From positions 1 through 64,000 of the forward strand of contig CAIKRV010000054.1 of assembly GCA_903829945.1 (NCBI GenBank): a stretch of 64,000 nucleotides of DNA, in the 5' to 3' direction. Each line of letters opens with the position of its first letter. The stretch's first letter is position 1. The position numbers and the translations under genes were made by a program. This document shows positions 50,096 to 58,906 of the stretch, one piece after another. A model generated the notes under the pieces. That model was given only the letters and a program-made list of their open reading frames with translations, ran no database searches and was not told the origin of the DNA. Source of the DNA: an uncultured bacterium. Lineage in GTDB: Bacteria; Bacteroidota; Bacteroidia; CAILMK01.

Positions 50096-51178
50096 TTAAT
50101 TCTTTTTAAATTCTCCTCGTCTATTGAGGTAACCTACAGCTCCTCCTTTAACGATTACGATTGCGATTCCATTTTTATAATTATGTACATCTTGGAAAAA
50201 TGGACCTGCTACTTGTGTGCCGATTTTATCTACAAATCCCCAACCCACCGTATTCATTTCTTTTTTGCTTACCAAGTCCTTTAGTTGGCCTTCCGCTTTG
50301 CCTTTATAGGTTTTTTCTGCATATTTTACTGCGGCAAAACCTTCCACAAATTCCCTCACTTCCAAATATTGTGGTGCCACTACTACTTGTCCTGCCATAT
50401 TTGCAAAGCCCCACTTGCCATCTTCAGAAATAGCCGCAATCCCTTCTACAAAATCTCGTATAATTTCATAATGCGCTTCTAAAATAAAATGTCCCCTCGG
50501 GTCTATCAAGCCCCATTTATTTCCATCCAATGTTGCATGGGCCATTCCTTTATCAAAAGGCATAATTTTCGCAAATTGAGGCTGGATGATCCACTGTCCG
50601 GTCAAGTCCAAATATCCATATTTACCATTCTTTTTACACAAGGCCATTCCATCCTTAAACTCGCCTATTTCATCCATTTCTGCAGGAATGATGGTTTTAC
50701 CTTCCATGGATATTAATCCCTTCTTACCATTAAGTTCAATAGAGGCCGTTTGGATTTCTCTATTCGTCTCCTTTTCAAAAAACTCAGAGGCGTGGTCGTA
50801 CATTGGTTGAATCACAAACTGAGCACTTGGATTAATATAACCATATTTTCCGTTTTCATCCCGTATTCTCGCTAATCCGCTATGGAACTCTGAAATTTCA
50901 GTATATTTTAATGGAATTACGATTTGAGCATTAGAATCAATCATACCAAATTTTCCATTTTTACCAAGGATGGCAAAACCATTGTACCAATCGTCCAAAC
51001 GATCATATTCGCAAGGCAAAACTATTTTACGCGCTGCACCGAATGTGCGCAAGCCCCATTTTTGATTATCCTGTATGCGCAAAAAATAATACTTCTTCTT
51101 GGTTTGCTGACCAAATCCTATACCGGGTAAGGTGGATAGAAGTAAAAATAAAAAAAACGCTCTTTTTAAAATTGTCAT
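50096..51178 (-). CDS. Secreted WG-repeat protein
   Basis: A 360-residue exported protein with signal peptide (about 1-22, ending GFGQ). About eight tandem WG repeats follow through the rest, recognisable by the (K)(W/Y/F)G-(L/Y/F/M)-(I/L/V)(D/N) core: NQKWGLR, NGKFGMID, NGKYGYIN, NGKKGLIS, NGKYGYLD, GNKWGLID, DGKWGFAN and GWGFVD. WG repeats form beta-propeller-like folds of unknown function. The protein is periplasmic or surface-exposed. Its promoter box (TACATTTG, 51208-51201) lies 22 nt before the ATG, and the flippase gene follows 30 nt downstream. Confidence 0.87.
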   Translation of the reverse strand: MTILKRAFFLFLLLSTLPGIGFGQQTKKKYYFLRIQDNQKWGLRTFGAARKIVLPCEYDRLDDWYNGFAILGKNGKFGMIDSNAQIVIPLKYTEISEFHSGLARIRDENGKYGYINPSAQFVIQPMYDHASEFFEKETNREIQTASIELNGKKGLISMEGKTIIPAEMDEIGEFKDGMALCKKNGKYGYLDLTGQWIIQPQFAKIMPFDKGMAHATLDGNKWGLIDPRGHFILEAHYEIIRDFVEGIAAISEDGKWGFANMAGQVVVAPQYLEVREFVEGFAAVKYAEKTYKGKAEGQLKDLVSKKEMNTVGWGFVDKIGTQVAGPFFQDVHNYKNGIAIVIVKGGAVGYLNRRGEFKKN

Positions 51179-51200
51179 CTTTTCATGTCATTTAGCTTCG

Positions 51201-51208
51201 CAAATGTA
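51201..51208 (-). promoter_or_regulatory. -7 element of WG-repeat gene
   Basis: TACATTTG fits TAnnTTTG, 22 nt upstream of ATG 51178. Confidence 0.5.
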
Positions 51209-51269
51209 GGAAAAAACTTCATTTAAAAGGTGATTATTAAGGCAAGAATCAGCACTCAGGGCTTTTTAG

Positions 51270-51277
51270 TACTTTTG
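51270..51277 (+). promoter_or_regulatory. -7 element of LOG-family gene
   Basis: TACTTTTG fits TAnnTTTG and lies 17 nt before ATG 51295. It is divergent from the WG-repeat promoter, with about 60 bp between the two boxes. Confidence 0.5.
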
Positions 51278-51294
51278 TTCCTAAATGAAATTTT

Positions 51295-52008
51295 ATGTCA
51301 AAAGATGGGATTGATAAAATTGAAGAAGCATTTGAGGACCGCCGTTGGTCTGAAATAAAGGCGGAATCGTCGTGGCAAATTTTTAAAATTGTAAGTGAAT
51401 TTGTTGAAGGCTTTGAAAAGCTAAATAAAATTGGGCCTTGTGTGACTATGTTTGGCTCAGCAAGAACCAAACCAGATACAAAATATTACAATTTAGCGGT
51501 AGATATTGCCTACAAACTTACCAATTCAGGATATGGTATTATAACAGGTGGTGGGCCGGGTATTATGGAAGCCGCTAATAAAGGTGCCCAAACAGATGGA
51601 GGGAAAAGTGTAGGCCTAAATATTGATTTACCTTTTGAACAGCATCCTAATCCGTATATAGATGCTGATAAACTGATCAACTTCAATTATTTCTTTGTAC
51701 GTAAGGTTATGTTTGTAAAATATGCACAGGGCTTTATTGTACTTCCCGGCGGCTTCGGTACAATGGATGAACTATTTGAGGCAATAACCTTAATTCAAAC
51801 ACAAAAAATCGGTAAGTTTCCTATTGTTTTAATTGGGACAGAATACTGGGAAGGCTTAGTTAAATGGTTGAATGATATTGTTTTAAAAAGTCATGAAAAT
51901 ATAGGCCCCGATGATTTAAATTTAGTTTTTCTCACAGATTCAGCGGATGAAGCGGTAGCCCATATTAATAAATTCTACAGTAAATACTTACTCTCTCCAA
52001 ATTTTTAA
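51295..52008 (+). CDS. LOG/TIGR00730-family nucleoside-5'-monophosphate phosphoribohydrolase
   Basis: A 237-residue Rossmann-fold protein. The first nucleotide-binding block is TMFGSAR near 51-57. GGGPGIMEAANKGA near 84-97 and the catalytic PGGFGTMDELFE near 153-164 (the PGGxGTxxE signature) are present. Family members cleave N6-modified AMP (cytokinin nucleotides) or other nucleoside monophosphates, releasing ribose 5-phosphate. The biological substrate in bacteria is uncertain. An unusual helical N-terminal extension (about 1-45) precedes the core. It has its own promoter. Confidence 0.9.
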   Translation: MSKDGIDKIEEAFEDRRWSEIKAESSWQIFKIVSEFVEGFEKLNKIGPCVTMFGSARTKPDTKYYNLAVDIAYKLTNSGYGIITGGGPGIMEAANKGAQTDGGKSVGLNIDLPFEQHPNPYIDADKLINFNYFFVRKVMFVKYAQGFIVLPGGFGTMDELFEAITLIQTQKIGKFPIVLIGTEYWEGLVKWLNDIVLKSHENIGPDDLNLVFLTDSADEAVAHINKFYSKYLLSPNF

Positions 52009-52048
52009 AAGCTGTAAAATTTAGAAACATTATAAAATATTTTTGACT

Positions 52049-52056
52049 TAACTTCG
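52049..52056 (+). promoter_or_regulatory. -7 element of gcvH (TAACTTCG variant)
   Basis: TAACTTCG differs from TAnnTTTG at one position. It lies 21 nt before ATG 52078. Confidence 0.4.
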
Positions 52057-52077
52057 CGACTTTAAAAACTAAGTAAA

Positions 52078-52455
52078 ATGAATATTCCAGAGAGCCTAAA
52101 ATACACCAAAGATCACGAATGGGTACGCATAGAAGGTGATTACGCAATTATTGGTATTACTGATTTCGCACAAGGCGAACTAGGTGATATTGTTTACGTA
52201 GAAATTGAAACTGCAGGAGATGCCTTAAATCAACATGAAGTATTTGGTACGGTAGAAGCTGTAAAAACAGTTTCTGATTTATTTATGCCGCTATCAGGTA
52301 CCGTTGAGGAAGTTAATCCAAAATTAACCAATGAACCTGAAGCCGTAAATAAAGATCCGTTTGGTGATGGCTGGATGATTAAAGTAAAAATCAGTAATCC
52401 TTCTGAAATAGACAGCTTATTGAGTGCGGCTGATTATCAAAATTTAGTACATTAA
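52078..52455 (+). CDS. gcvH: Glycine cleavage system H protein
   Basis: Carrier protein shuttling the aminomethyl group between the P and T proteins of glycine cleavage. The 125-residue length is normal. The lipoylated Lys63 lies in GTVEAVKTVSD (57-67), and the surrounding hybrid-motif fold matches. It is followed by a hairpin terminator at 52477-52508 and then VanZ and TonB genes. The P, T and L partner genes are not in the window. Confidence 0.97.
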   Translation: MNIPESLKYTKDHEWVRIEGDYAIIGITDFAQGELGDIVYVEIETAGDALNQHEVFGTVEAVKTVSDLFMPLSGTVEEVNPKLTNEPEAVNKDPFGDGWMIKVKISNPSEIDSLLSAADYQNLVH

Positions 52456-52476
52456 TTATCAAATTATAAATTTAGA

Positions 52477-52508
52477 AGCCCGCGAGTTTAAACTCACGGG
52501 CTTTTTTT
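52477..52508 (+). terminator. Rho-independent terminator after gcvH
   Basis: Arms agcccgcgagttt (52477-52489) and aaactcacgggct (52490-52502) have one mismatch and are followed by TTTTTT. It ends gcvH transcription 22 nt after its stop and lies just before the VanZ start. Confidence 0.85.
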
Positions 52509-52525
52509 ATACTACTGATTAACTT

Positions 52526-52897
52526 GTGATAAATAAGATTTTAGAAAAACACTATTTATTAAGCTTTTCATGGGCCACTATTGTATTAATTCTTAGTGGA
52601 TTACCAGGAAATGATCTTCCTCATTTTGCCATTAAGGGAATTGATAAGTTCGTCCATTTTAGCATGTATGGAACACTAGCGTTTTTCTTAATGAATTCAA
52701 CATGGTATTTGGCTAGGAAAATGCCTTTATCGAACTTAAAGATGCTTAGTGTTTTCGTAATTAGTGCCTCCTATGGACTAATCATGGAGGTTTTGCAACA
52801 AACCATTTTTATTCAACGTAGTTTTGACCTATGGGATGAAGTTGCTAATACTATTGGTGCAATTTTCGGTATTATCATTTATAAATTAATAAGATAG
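52526..52897 (+). CDS. VanZ-family membrane protein
   Basis: A 123-residue protein with about four membrane helices and the VanZ hallmark GIDKFVHFSMYGTLAFFL (about 38-55) and LWDEVANTIGAIFGII (about 101-116). VanZ-like proteins contribute to glycopeptide tolerance in some Firmicutes, but the Bacteroidota homologues are of unknown role. The start is GTG 52526, 18 nt after the gcvH terminator T run. It is followed by the TonB-like gene 51 nt on. Confidence 0.82.
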   Translation: MINKILEKHYLLSFSWATIVLILSGLPGNDLPHFAIKGIDKFVHFSMYGTLAFFLMNSTWYLARKMPLSNLKMLSVFVISASYGLIMEVLQQTIFIQRSFDLWDEVANTIGAIFGIIIYKLIR

Positions 52898-52948
52898 CTT
52901 CATTCATCTGCTGTTACTTTTTTATTGGTATTTTCGTAAGATACAAGC

Positions 52949-53683
52949 ATGAGAATAAAGGTGCCAACTTTTTATAGCTCCAAACATGATTTAATCATCT
53001 TTGAAGATAGACCTAAGGATTATGGTGCCTTCCAATTACGCGGATTATATTATACCAGGTTAAAAAAATCATTCATATTAACAATAGTTTTTATTGTTAT
53101 TATATTACTGCTTCCATGGTTTTGTAAATTATTTTCCAATGAAAATAAAATTTCAGTTTTGGTAAATTTAAGTGGTGGAGGGGCAAATGCCACTAGCCTA
53201 CCGGAACCGCCGGGATTACATCAAAAATCGATCAGTAACCTTGCCACAAAAAGGATGAGCATACCTCAAGTAAAGGAAAAACTAAATTCCGATACTAGCC
53301 ACTCCATTTCACAGTCCAATGGAACTTCAAATTCCGGAAATGAGGAAAATTCTTATGAAGGTAATGGCGGAAATGGAGACGGCTTTTCTAATTTAGAAAT
53401 CCAACCAAGTTTTCCGGGTGGAGTGGATCGTGCCAATGAATTTATTCGTCAAAATATAAATTATAGTTCCAGTGATAGAATGAATGGTACCGTCATTGTA
53501 GGATTTATAGTAGGTATGGATGGCGAAATAAGTGACATTCATATTATTAAAAGCCTAAGTCCAGCACTCGATAAAGCTGCCATAGAAGTAATAAAAGCTA
53601 TGCCTGAATGGAAACCCGGCTACCAGAATGGAAAACGTGTAGATAAGGTTCCCGTACAAATAAGCATTGGATTTACCATATAA
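52949..53683 (+). CDS. Energy transducer TonB-like protein
   Basis: A 244-residue protein with one membrane segment (about 40-61) and a low-complexity Ser/Asn/Gly/Glu-rich spacer (about 85-150). A C-terminal TonB domain lies at about 150-244, with FPGGVDRANEFIRQNINY, GTVIVGFIVGMDGEI and AAIEVIKAMPEWKPGYQNGKRV. This is the typical Bacteroidota TonB C-domain. It would couple proton motive force to outer-membrane TonB-dependent transport. ExbB/D are not in the window. The upstream VanZ gene may share transcription. Confidence 0.85.
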   Translation: MRIKVPTFYSSKHDLIIFEDRPKDYGAFQLRGLYYTRLKKSFILTIVFIVIILLLPWFCKLFSNENKISVLVNLSGGGANATSLPEPPGLHQKSISNLATKRMSIPQVKEKLNSDTSHSISQSNGTSNSGNEENSYEGNGGNGDGFSNLEIQPSFPGGVDRANEFIRQNINYSSSDRMNGTVIVGFIVGMDGEISDIHIIKSLSPALDKAAIEVIKAMPEWKPGYQNGKRVDKVPVQISIGFTI

Positions 53684-53712
53684 AAAAAGGTCGTATTTCT
53701 ACGACCTTTTTT
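53683..53712. terminator. Bidirectional terminator between TonB and PKD genes
   Basis: A 13-bp stem aaaaaaggtcgta (53683-53695) with tacgacctttttt (53700-53712) around a 4-nt loop, with A and T runs on either side. It overlaps the last base of the TonB stop. Confidence 0.88.
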
Positions 53713-53732
53713 ATTATTTGATTAGGATTTCG

Positions 53733-56700
53733 CTACTTCAGTAGTGTTATTATTCCCTTCTTAAAGAATATTTGTTTATCCATACCATGAGCTTCAATTT
53801 GGTAAATATAAATATCAACTGGGCATTCCTTATATGCTTTTGCTGAATGATCATTACCAAACTGTCCACCCCATTTAGCATGTAAATCATTGGTGGACCA
53901 GACTAATTCACCCCATCGATTAAATATTTTGAAACTATACTGTAAATCAATAGGGTTAATGCCATTAAATACAGCTACAGATACCACTGCGAAAGAGTCA
54001 TTCAAACCGTCTCCATTCGGAGTAAAGGCATCCGGCAAATACAATCGAGAACAATTCAACAAACATCTTGAATTTGAAATACTAGTTGAAATAGACAAAT
54101 TAGAATCCGGATCAGGTTTGGAATAGGCTACAATTCTATAGCAAGCCGGTCCATTTAACTCTTGATGGATGGAGTCATCACCTGCTGAATCTTTTGTTGC
54201 ATTTAAATTCTTATAATTCACCCAATTGCCAGAGGCATCTTTAATTTGTAAAACATAATGATCCACACCGGCATTAAAGCTATCATAAGGCACCCATAAG
54301 AAGCTAAATTGTTCATTTGGACATTGACCAACCACTCCTGCCTGCAGTAAGATTGATGTACCCCAATTGGATGGTCCTGCTTCATTTGGATTTTGACCAT
54401 CAGTTATATTTCCGCACTTATCAACTACTTTAACCCTATAACGATAGGACAAACGATTAACGTGCGTTCTATAATCTACAAATGAATCCTGATTTGGACC
54501 AATGCTATCATAACCATTAATCCAATTACCACTGCTATCCATTCGATCAATTATGAATGCTTTCACATTAGGTTGCATACTTCCTGTCCAACGAGTAACT
54601 GTATATTTATCATTGACAACTGTTGTGTATAATAAATCTAGGCGTTTGGTTTGGAAAGTATAGTTTGGAGATGCGCTATCTCTATTTGAATTAGAATTTA
54701 AAGTACTGTCTGTTGGATGGACTGCCACGATATAATATTTATAAAGTCCATTACAAACATTATTACTATCCGTAAATGTAGTATCGATTGATCCTGAGGC
54801 TTGTCTATTAACAGTACCAATCAAGGTATAACCTGGAGTTTTATTATCATTTCTCCAAACTTGATATGCTACAGGTCCACTTAATCCAGCCGTATTCGTA
54901 ATAGTACTCCATCCAACGTAATTTGACCAAATTAAATTAATGTAAGGTGCTGTACCAATTGGATTTGGGGTCGTTCTTAAGACCATGGTATAATGAGGAG
55001 CTCCTGGGAATGAAGTAAAACCACATAAATCAGACCTATCTAAGGCATATCCATAAGTATTATCATAGACATCTGTAGTATTGTCATAATAAGTGTCTGT
55101 GCTTGGGTTCGTAATGTTTGCCCAAATAGGTGTACCGGCATACCCCATATCTGACCTAAACAAATCAAATTTGGTAAAGTTACCGGAAACATCCTTCTTC
55201 CATTTAACAATAATTGCTCCTTTGGTTCCATTTTGTGCATTCAAATCAACTGATACAGAAAGTACAATCGGAGAATCTGGACGACGGAATGGAATGGTAT
55301 ATACAAATGCCGGTTTAAGCAAGGTATCAATACAACCAAAAGAATTGGTTATTATTAATTGAACATCGTGAAAACCTCCATAGGTATATTTATGCGTTGG
55401 AGTAGTATCAGTAGCAATAGTGCTACCTGATACACTATAATTATAGGTTGTAGTATCACCAAAATCCCAAGAATAGGAAGTAATGGTTGAACTATACATA
55501 TTAGTATCCCTAGGAGTAAAGGTAAAGAAATCACTCGGACAAGTAGTATCTTTATCTACTATAAAATTAGCTTTAGGTTTACCATTAATAACAATGGTCT
55601 TAATAATGGTTGAATCCGCACAATGTGCTGTACTTACCAATAACCTCACTGAATAATTGCCTGGAACAGTATAAGTATGAGATGGATTTGCAACACCTAC
55701 GGCATCAATAATTCCATCATTATTAAAATCCCATTGATTTCTAAGAGTATCGTTATAATTACTTTGATCAAGGAAATGAATAGTATATGGAGCACAACCG
55801 GTTAAACTATTTGAAGCCCCAATACGTGCTACAGGAGGACGGTATAACTTAATGGAATCCGTGTAAGTAGCATAGCAAGTAGAGGTAGATTTATCACTGG
55901 CTACCATTTGCAAGAAGTAAACTAAACTATCCTTACTTAAATCCGTATATTTATAATCATGAGTAATAGATGTGAAATTACCATTATAAGCAGGGCTTCC
56001 GTCCCTAAAGTCTAAACTTAAATCAGTTATATTAACACTATTATTAGTAATTGTAATTGTGGAATCACCACAGGCACTAGTTGCATTTAAAGTAAATTTA
56101 GGTACTGGACCGTTTAAGTGAATATAGCTCGTTCGTTTGAATGTATCCAAACAACCAAAACTATCTTTCACTACCAATTGGACATCAAAACCTGACGGAT
56201 TATTTGTCGCATAAATATGGTACCATCCGGTAGTGTCTGTGGTAGAATCAACCATTTTATCTCCATAATCCCAATAGTACATTTGTACATTATTCCTCTG
56301 TTGTATAGAGTCAAAACTAATTATTTGCGGTGCACAACCTGAATATTGATTAAAACTCATAAAATAGGCACGCGGGTGGACTATTTTAATGGTGTCAACG
56401 GTATCTTTATAGCAACCACTCGAGGGGTTCAAATCTCCAATTCCTATACTATGCTTTATTACATAAGTACCTGGAGTACTAAATATAATTTTTGGTTGCT
56501 TCGAATATGGTGAATCTATCGTGACTGTTGAACTAGCTACTGATTTATAAATACAAGACCAATAAAAAGAATCCGGATTATATAAACTTTGATCCTTAAA
56601 CTGAATTGGTGTTTTTGAACAGCCAACTTTTGGCGCTTGAACAATTGCTTTTGTTCCTAAATGTAAAAAGGCGCTCTTTTTAACTACTGTAGAACAACCA

Positions 56701-58772
56701 GAACTATTTATAATTAATACTTGAATATCAAATGATTTTTGACTAGACTTACTAAAGTCCGCTACTACTGCCGTATCTGTGGAATCAATTTTTGTTTGAG
56801 CGTTAGTCGGCGTAAATTTAGTATTGGCGGAATCCGACGATTTCCAAATAATACCCCCGGTCTTTCCAAATACGGGACTGGATGGATTTGCAGATGAAAT
56901 CACTACCGATGCCTTGGCCTTTCCTGAACCTATACATGTATTTATTGCAGTAGATTTAATACTGGCTGCGGTTCCATCTACATAAATTGCTTGTTTAGTG
57001 GATATAAATTTACATGCCTTACTAATTGTAACAGTAAGTTGTAAATCAAAAACCCCCATGGAGTCCATTTCTATACTAGGCTTTTTACCATTATACTTAT
57101 TTACTAATATTTTGGTTCTTCGCGTTGTAGACCATGAATAAGAATAAGGATGAGTAATAGTATCTTTAGGTGAAGTTAAATTTTTAATGCTTAGCGTTTT
57201 ACCGGCGCAAACGATAGTATCAGCAACCGTGAATGCAGGTATAGGACTATTAACAGAAATGAAGTTGTTTTTCGTAACTGAGTCTTCACAAGTTAATTTA
57301 CCGCCATTTGGATCAATAATTTTCAACTTTACCGCAAAAAAGCCTGAATCTGTAGCACCAAGAGTTAATGTTGTAGTGTCAGTTGTAACAACTTGTGAAG
57401 TTATTAAACGAGGTGAAGTTAGAGAGGTATCATAAACATACCAATAATATTTTGCACCTTTATAAGCATTTAAACTCTTAACAAAAACTTTAGCAGGTTT
57501 TAAACAGGTAGTATTACTTTGGTCAGGACAAGTAAAATCCGCTTTTGGCGGTAAAATATTATATAAGGCAGGGATTGTAACACTTGGCGCACACCTATTA
57601 GATGCCCCATTATATACAAATGCCAGAGTCATATCACTCAGCCCATTTGTAGTAAAGGTGAAATTTGGATTAATCGGATCCTTACCTGATTTGGAAGATG
57701 AAACACTTGTAACATAAGTATATCCTTGTTTACCTCCGCTTAAAGCAGTTTGGGTAATATGGTATGCAGCCGGTGAACCGGTACAGAAAATATTATTAGG
57801 GGTATCAGTAGTCCAATAATATTTTGTGATAATTGCCTGTTGGGTAAATGAATCCGTACAGCCATTTTTTAAAGTAATCTTCAATTTAACTGACTTAGAA
57901 TTACCAACAATGGTGTCAATTCCAGTATAGACATGGGTAGGATTTTTTGCTGTATCAGTTTTACCGTCACCAAAATCCCAGAAATATTTAGCACCGGTTA
58001 CATCTAAACCGGAAGTAAGATTGGTTGGAGAAAACTTTGCCGTTACACTATCCCTATGGTATCTGCCAAAGGTAAGTTGTGTACAAATATCAGGTTGAAG
58101 AGGTACCGGTAAAAAGATGTATTTAGGTAAGGTGTCAAAAGTTACGCAACCGTATGAATCAGTAACCTGTAATAAAACATCATAATTACCATATTTTGGA
58201 ATTGTAAAGGTATCAGTATTACTGCCGCTTGAATCTACTTTTGAATTAAAATAACCTGATGCATTGCCCTTTGAACTTTTTATTAACCATTGTCTAATCT
58301 TTATTGGGCCGGTTGTACTATCATAAAGCTGAATGAAAAATGGTTGACTACAGAATTTTAAATTTGCCGCCTTTACGACTGGAGTACCAATTCCATTAAT
58401 AAACACATTTTGTGAATCCATAGAACATGTATCTCCCAAAAATTTACCAGATTTATTATTGGTAATCAACATCCTAACTTTATGGATGCCTTTTTGGTAG
58501 GCTGGAGACCATACGGTATCTCCACCTGGGACGAATCCTTTACCATCACCAAAATCCCATTTAATGGATACACTATCCGTTGCTGCTACAGCCGGAGAAG
58601 TCGCAATTTGTATTGGACGACCGTTTTTCTTGATACAACCAGTATTGGTTATTACCTTAAATGTCCATGTTTTGGAACATTGGGCACTGGCTTTCTGAAT
58701 TCCGAAAGGTAGTAAAAGCAATATCGTAAGTGCAATACGGTGCGAGTAGCTCTTTGCGAAAAATCTGTGCAT
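53733..58772 (-). CDS. Giant PKD-repeat T9SS cargo protein with type B sorting domain
   Basis: A 1679-residue secreted protein with signal peptide (about 1-31). Many PKD-like beta-sandwich repeats span about 40-1190, with motifs WDFGDG, WDYGD, LDFRDG, WDFNNDG and WDFGDTT. A long fibronectin-III-like part (about 1190-1570) follows. A T9SS type B C-terminal domain, the gliding-motility-associated C-terminal family (FTPNGDGLNDSF to KGIITLLK), occupies about 1590-1679. It is likely exported by the T9SS to the surface or biofilm matrix as an adhesin or scaffold. The promoter box TACTTTTG (58849-58842) sits in the gap before it. Its upstream neighbour is a paralogue. Confidence 0.9.
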   Translation of the reverse strand: MHRFFAKSYSHRIALTILLLLPFGIQKASAQCSKTWTFKVITNTGCIKKNGRPIQIATSPAVAATDSVSIKWDFGDGKGFVPGGDTVWSPAYQKGIHKVRMLITNNKSGKFLGDTCSMDSQNVFINGIGTPVVKAANLKFCSQPFFIQLYDSTTGPIKIRQWLIKSSKGNASGYFNSKVDSSGSNTDTFTIPKYGNYDVLLQVTDSYGCVTFDTLPKYIFLPVPLQPDICTQLTFGRYHRDSVTAKFSPTNLTSGLDVTGAKYFWDFGDGKTDTAKNPTHVYTGIDTIVGNSKSVKLKITLKNGCTDSFTQQAIITKYYWTTDTPNNIFCTGSPAAYHITQTALSGGKQGYTYVTSVSSSKSGKDPINPNFTFTTNGLSDMTLAFVYNGASNRCAPSVTIPALYNILPPKADFTCPDQSNTTCLKPAKVFVKSLNAYKGAKYYWYVYDTSLTSPRLITSQVVTTDTTTLTLGATDSGFFAVKLKIIDPNGGKLTCEDSVTKNNFISVNSPIPAFTVADTIVCAGKTLSIKNLTSPKDTITHPYSYSWSTTRRTKILVNKYNGKKPSIEMDSMGVFDLQLTVTISKACKFISTKQAIYVDGTAASIKSTAINTCIGSGKAKASVVISSANPSSPVFGKTGGIIWKSSDSANTKFTPTNAQTKIDSTDTAVVADFSKSSQKSFDIQVLIINSSGCSTVVKKSAFLHLGTKAIVQAPKVGCSKTPIQFKDQSLYNPDSFYWSCIYKSVASSTVTIDSPYSKQPKIIFSTPGTYVIKHSIGIGDLNPSSGCYKDTVDTIKIVHPRAYFMSFNQYSGCAPQIISFDSIQQRNNVQMYYWDYGDKMVDSTTDTTGWYHIYATNNPSGFDVQLVVKDSFGCLDTFKRTSYIHLNGPVPKFTLNATSACGDSTITITNNSVNITDLSLDFRDGSPAYNGNFTSITHDYKYTDLSKDSLVYFLQMVASDKSTSTCYATYTDSIKLYRPPVARIGASNSLTGCAPYTIHFLDQSNYNDTLRNQWDFNNDGIIDAVGVANPSHTYTVPGNYSVRLLVSTAHCADSTIIKTIVINGKPKANFIVDKDTTCPSDFFTFTPRDTNMYSSTITSYSWDFGDTTTYNYSVSGSTIATDTTPTHKYTYGGFHDVQLIITNSFGCIDTLLKPAFVYTIPFRRPDSPIVLSVSVDLNAQNGTKGAIIVKWKKDVSGNFTKFDLFRSDMGYAGTPIWANITNPSTDTYYDNTTDVYDNTYGYALDRSDLCGFTSFPGAPHYTMVLRTTPNPIGTAPYINLIWSNYVGWSTITNTAGLSGPVAYQVWRNDNKTPGYTLIGTVNRQASGSIDTTFTDSNNVCNGLYKYYIVAVHPTDSTLNSNSNRDSASPNYTFQTKRLDLLYTTVVNDKYTVTRWTGSMQPNVKAFIIDRMDSSGNWINGYDSIGPNQDSFVDYRTHVNRLSYRYRVKVVDKCGNITDGQNPNEAGPSNWGTSILLQAGVVGQCPNEQFSFLWVPYDSFNAGVDHYVLQIKDASGNWVNYKNLNATKDSAGDDSIHQELNGPACYRIVAYSKPDPDSNLSISTSISNSRCLLNCSRLYLPDAFTPNGDGLNDSFAVVSVAVFNGINPIDLQYSFKIFNRWGELVWSTNDLHAKWGGQFGNDHSAKAYKECPVDIYIYQIEAHGMDKQIFFKKGIITLLK

Positions 58773-58841
58773 ACTAATTCAAAAGTTTTGTAGTTCAGTT
58801 TGTTTAATAATCAGGCGCTAATACCCAATTATTGCAAAATA

Positions 58842-58849
58842 CAAAAGTA
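58842..58849 (-). promoter_or_regulatory. -7 element of giant PKD gene
   Basis: TACTTTTG fits TAnnTTTG, leaving a leader of about 65 nt before ATG 58772. It lies between the two giant genes. Confidence 0.45.
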
Positions 58850-58906
58850 AAGAAAAATTCTATAATAGCCATGCACTTATGGAAAAATGAACCTAAAACT
58901 AAAAAA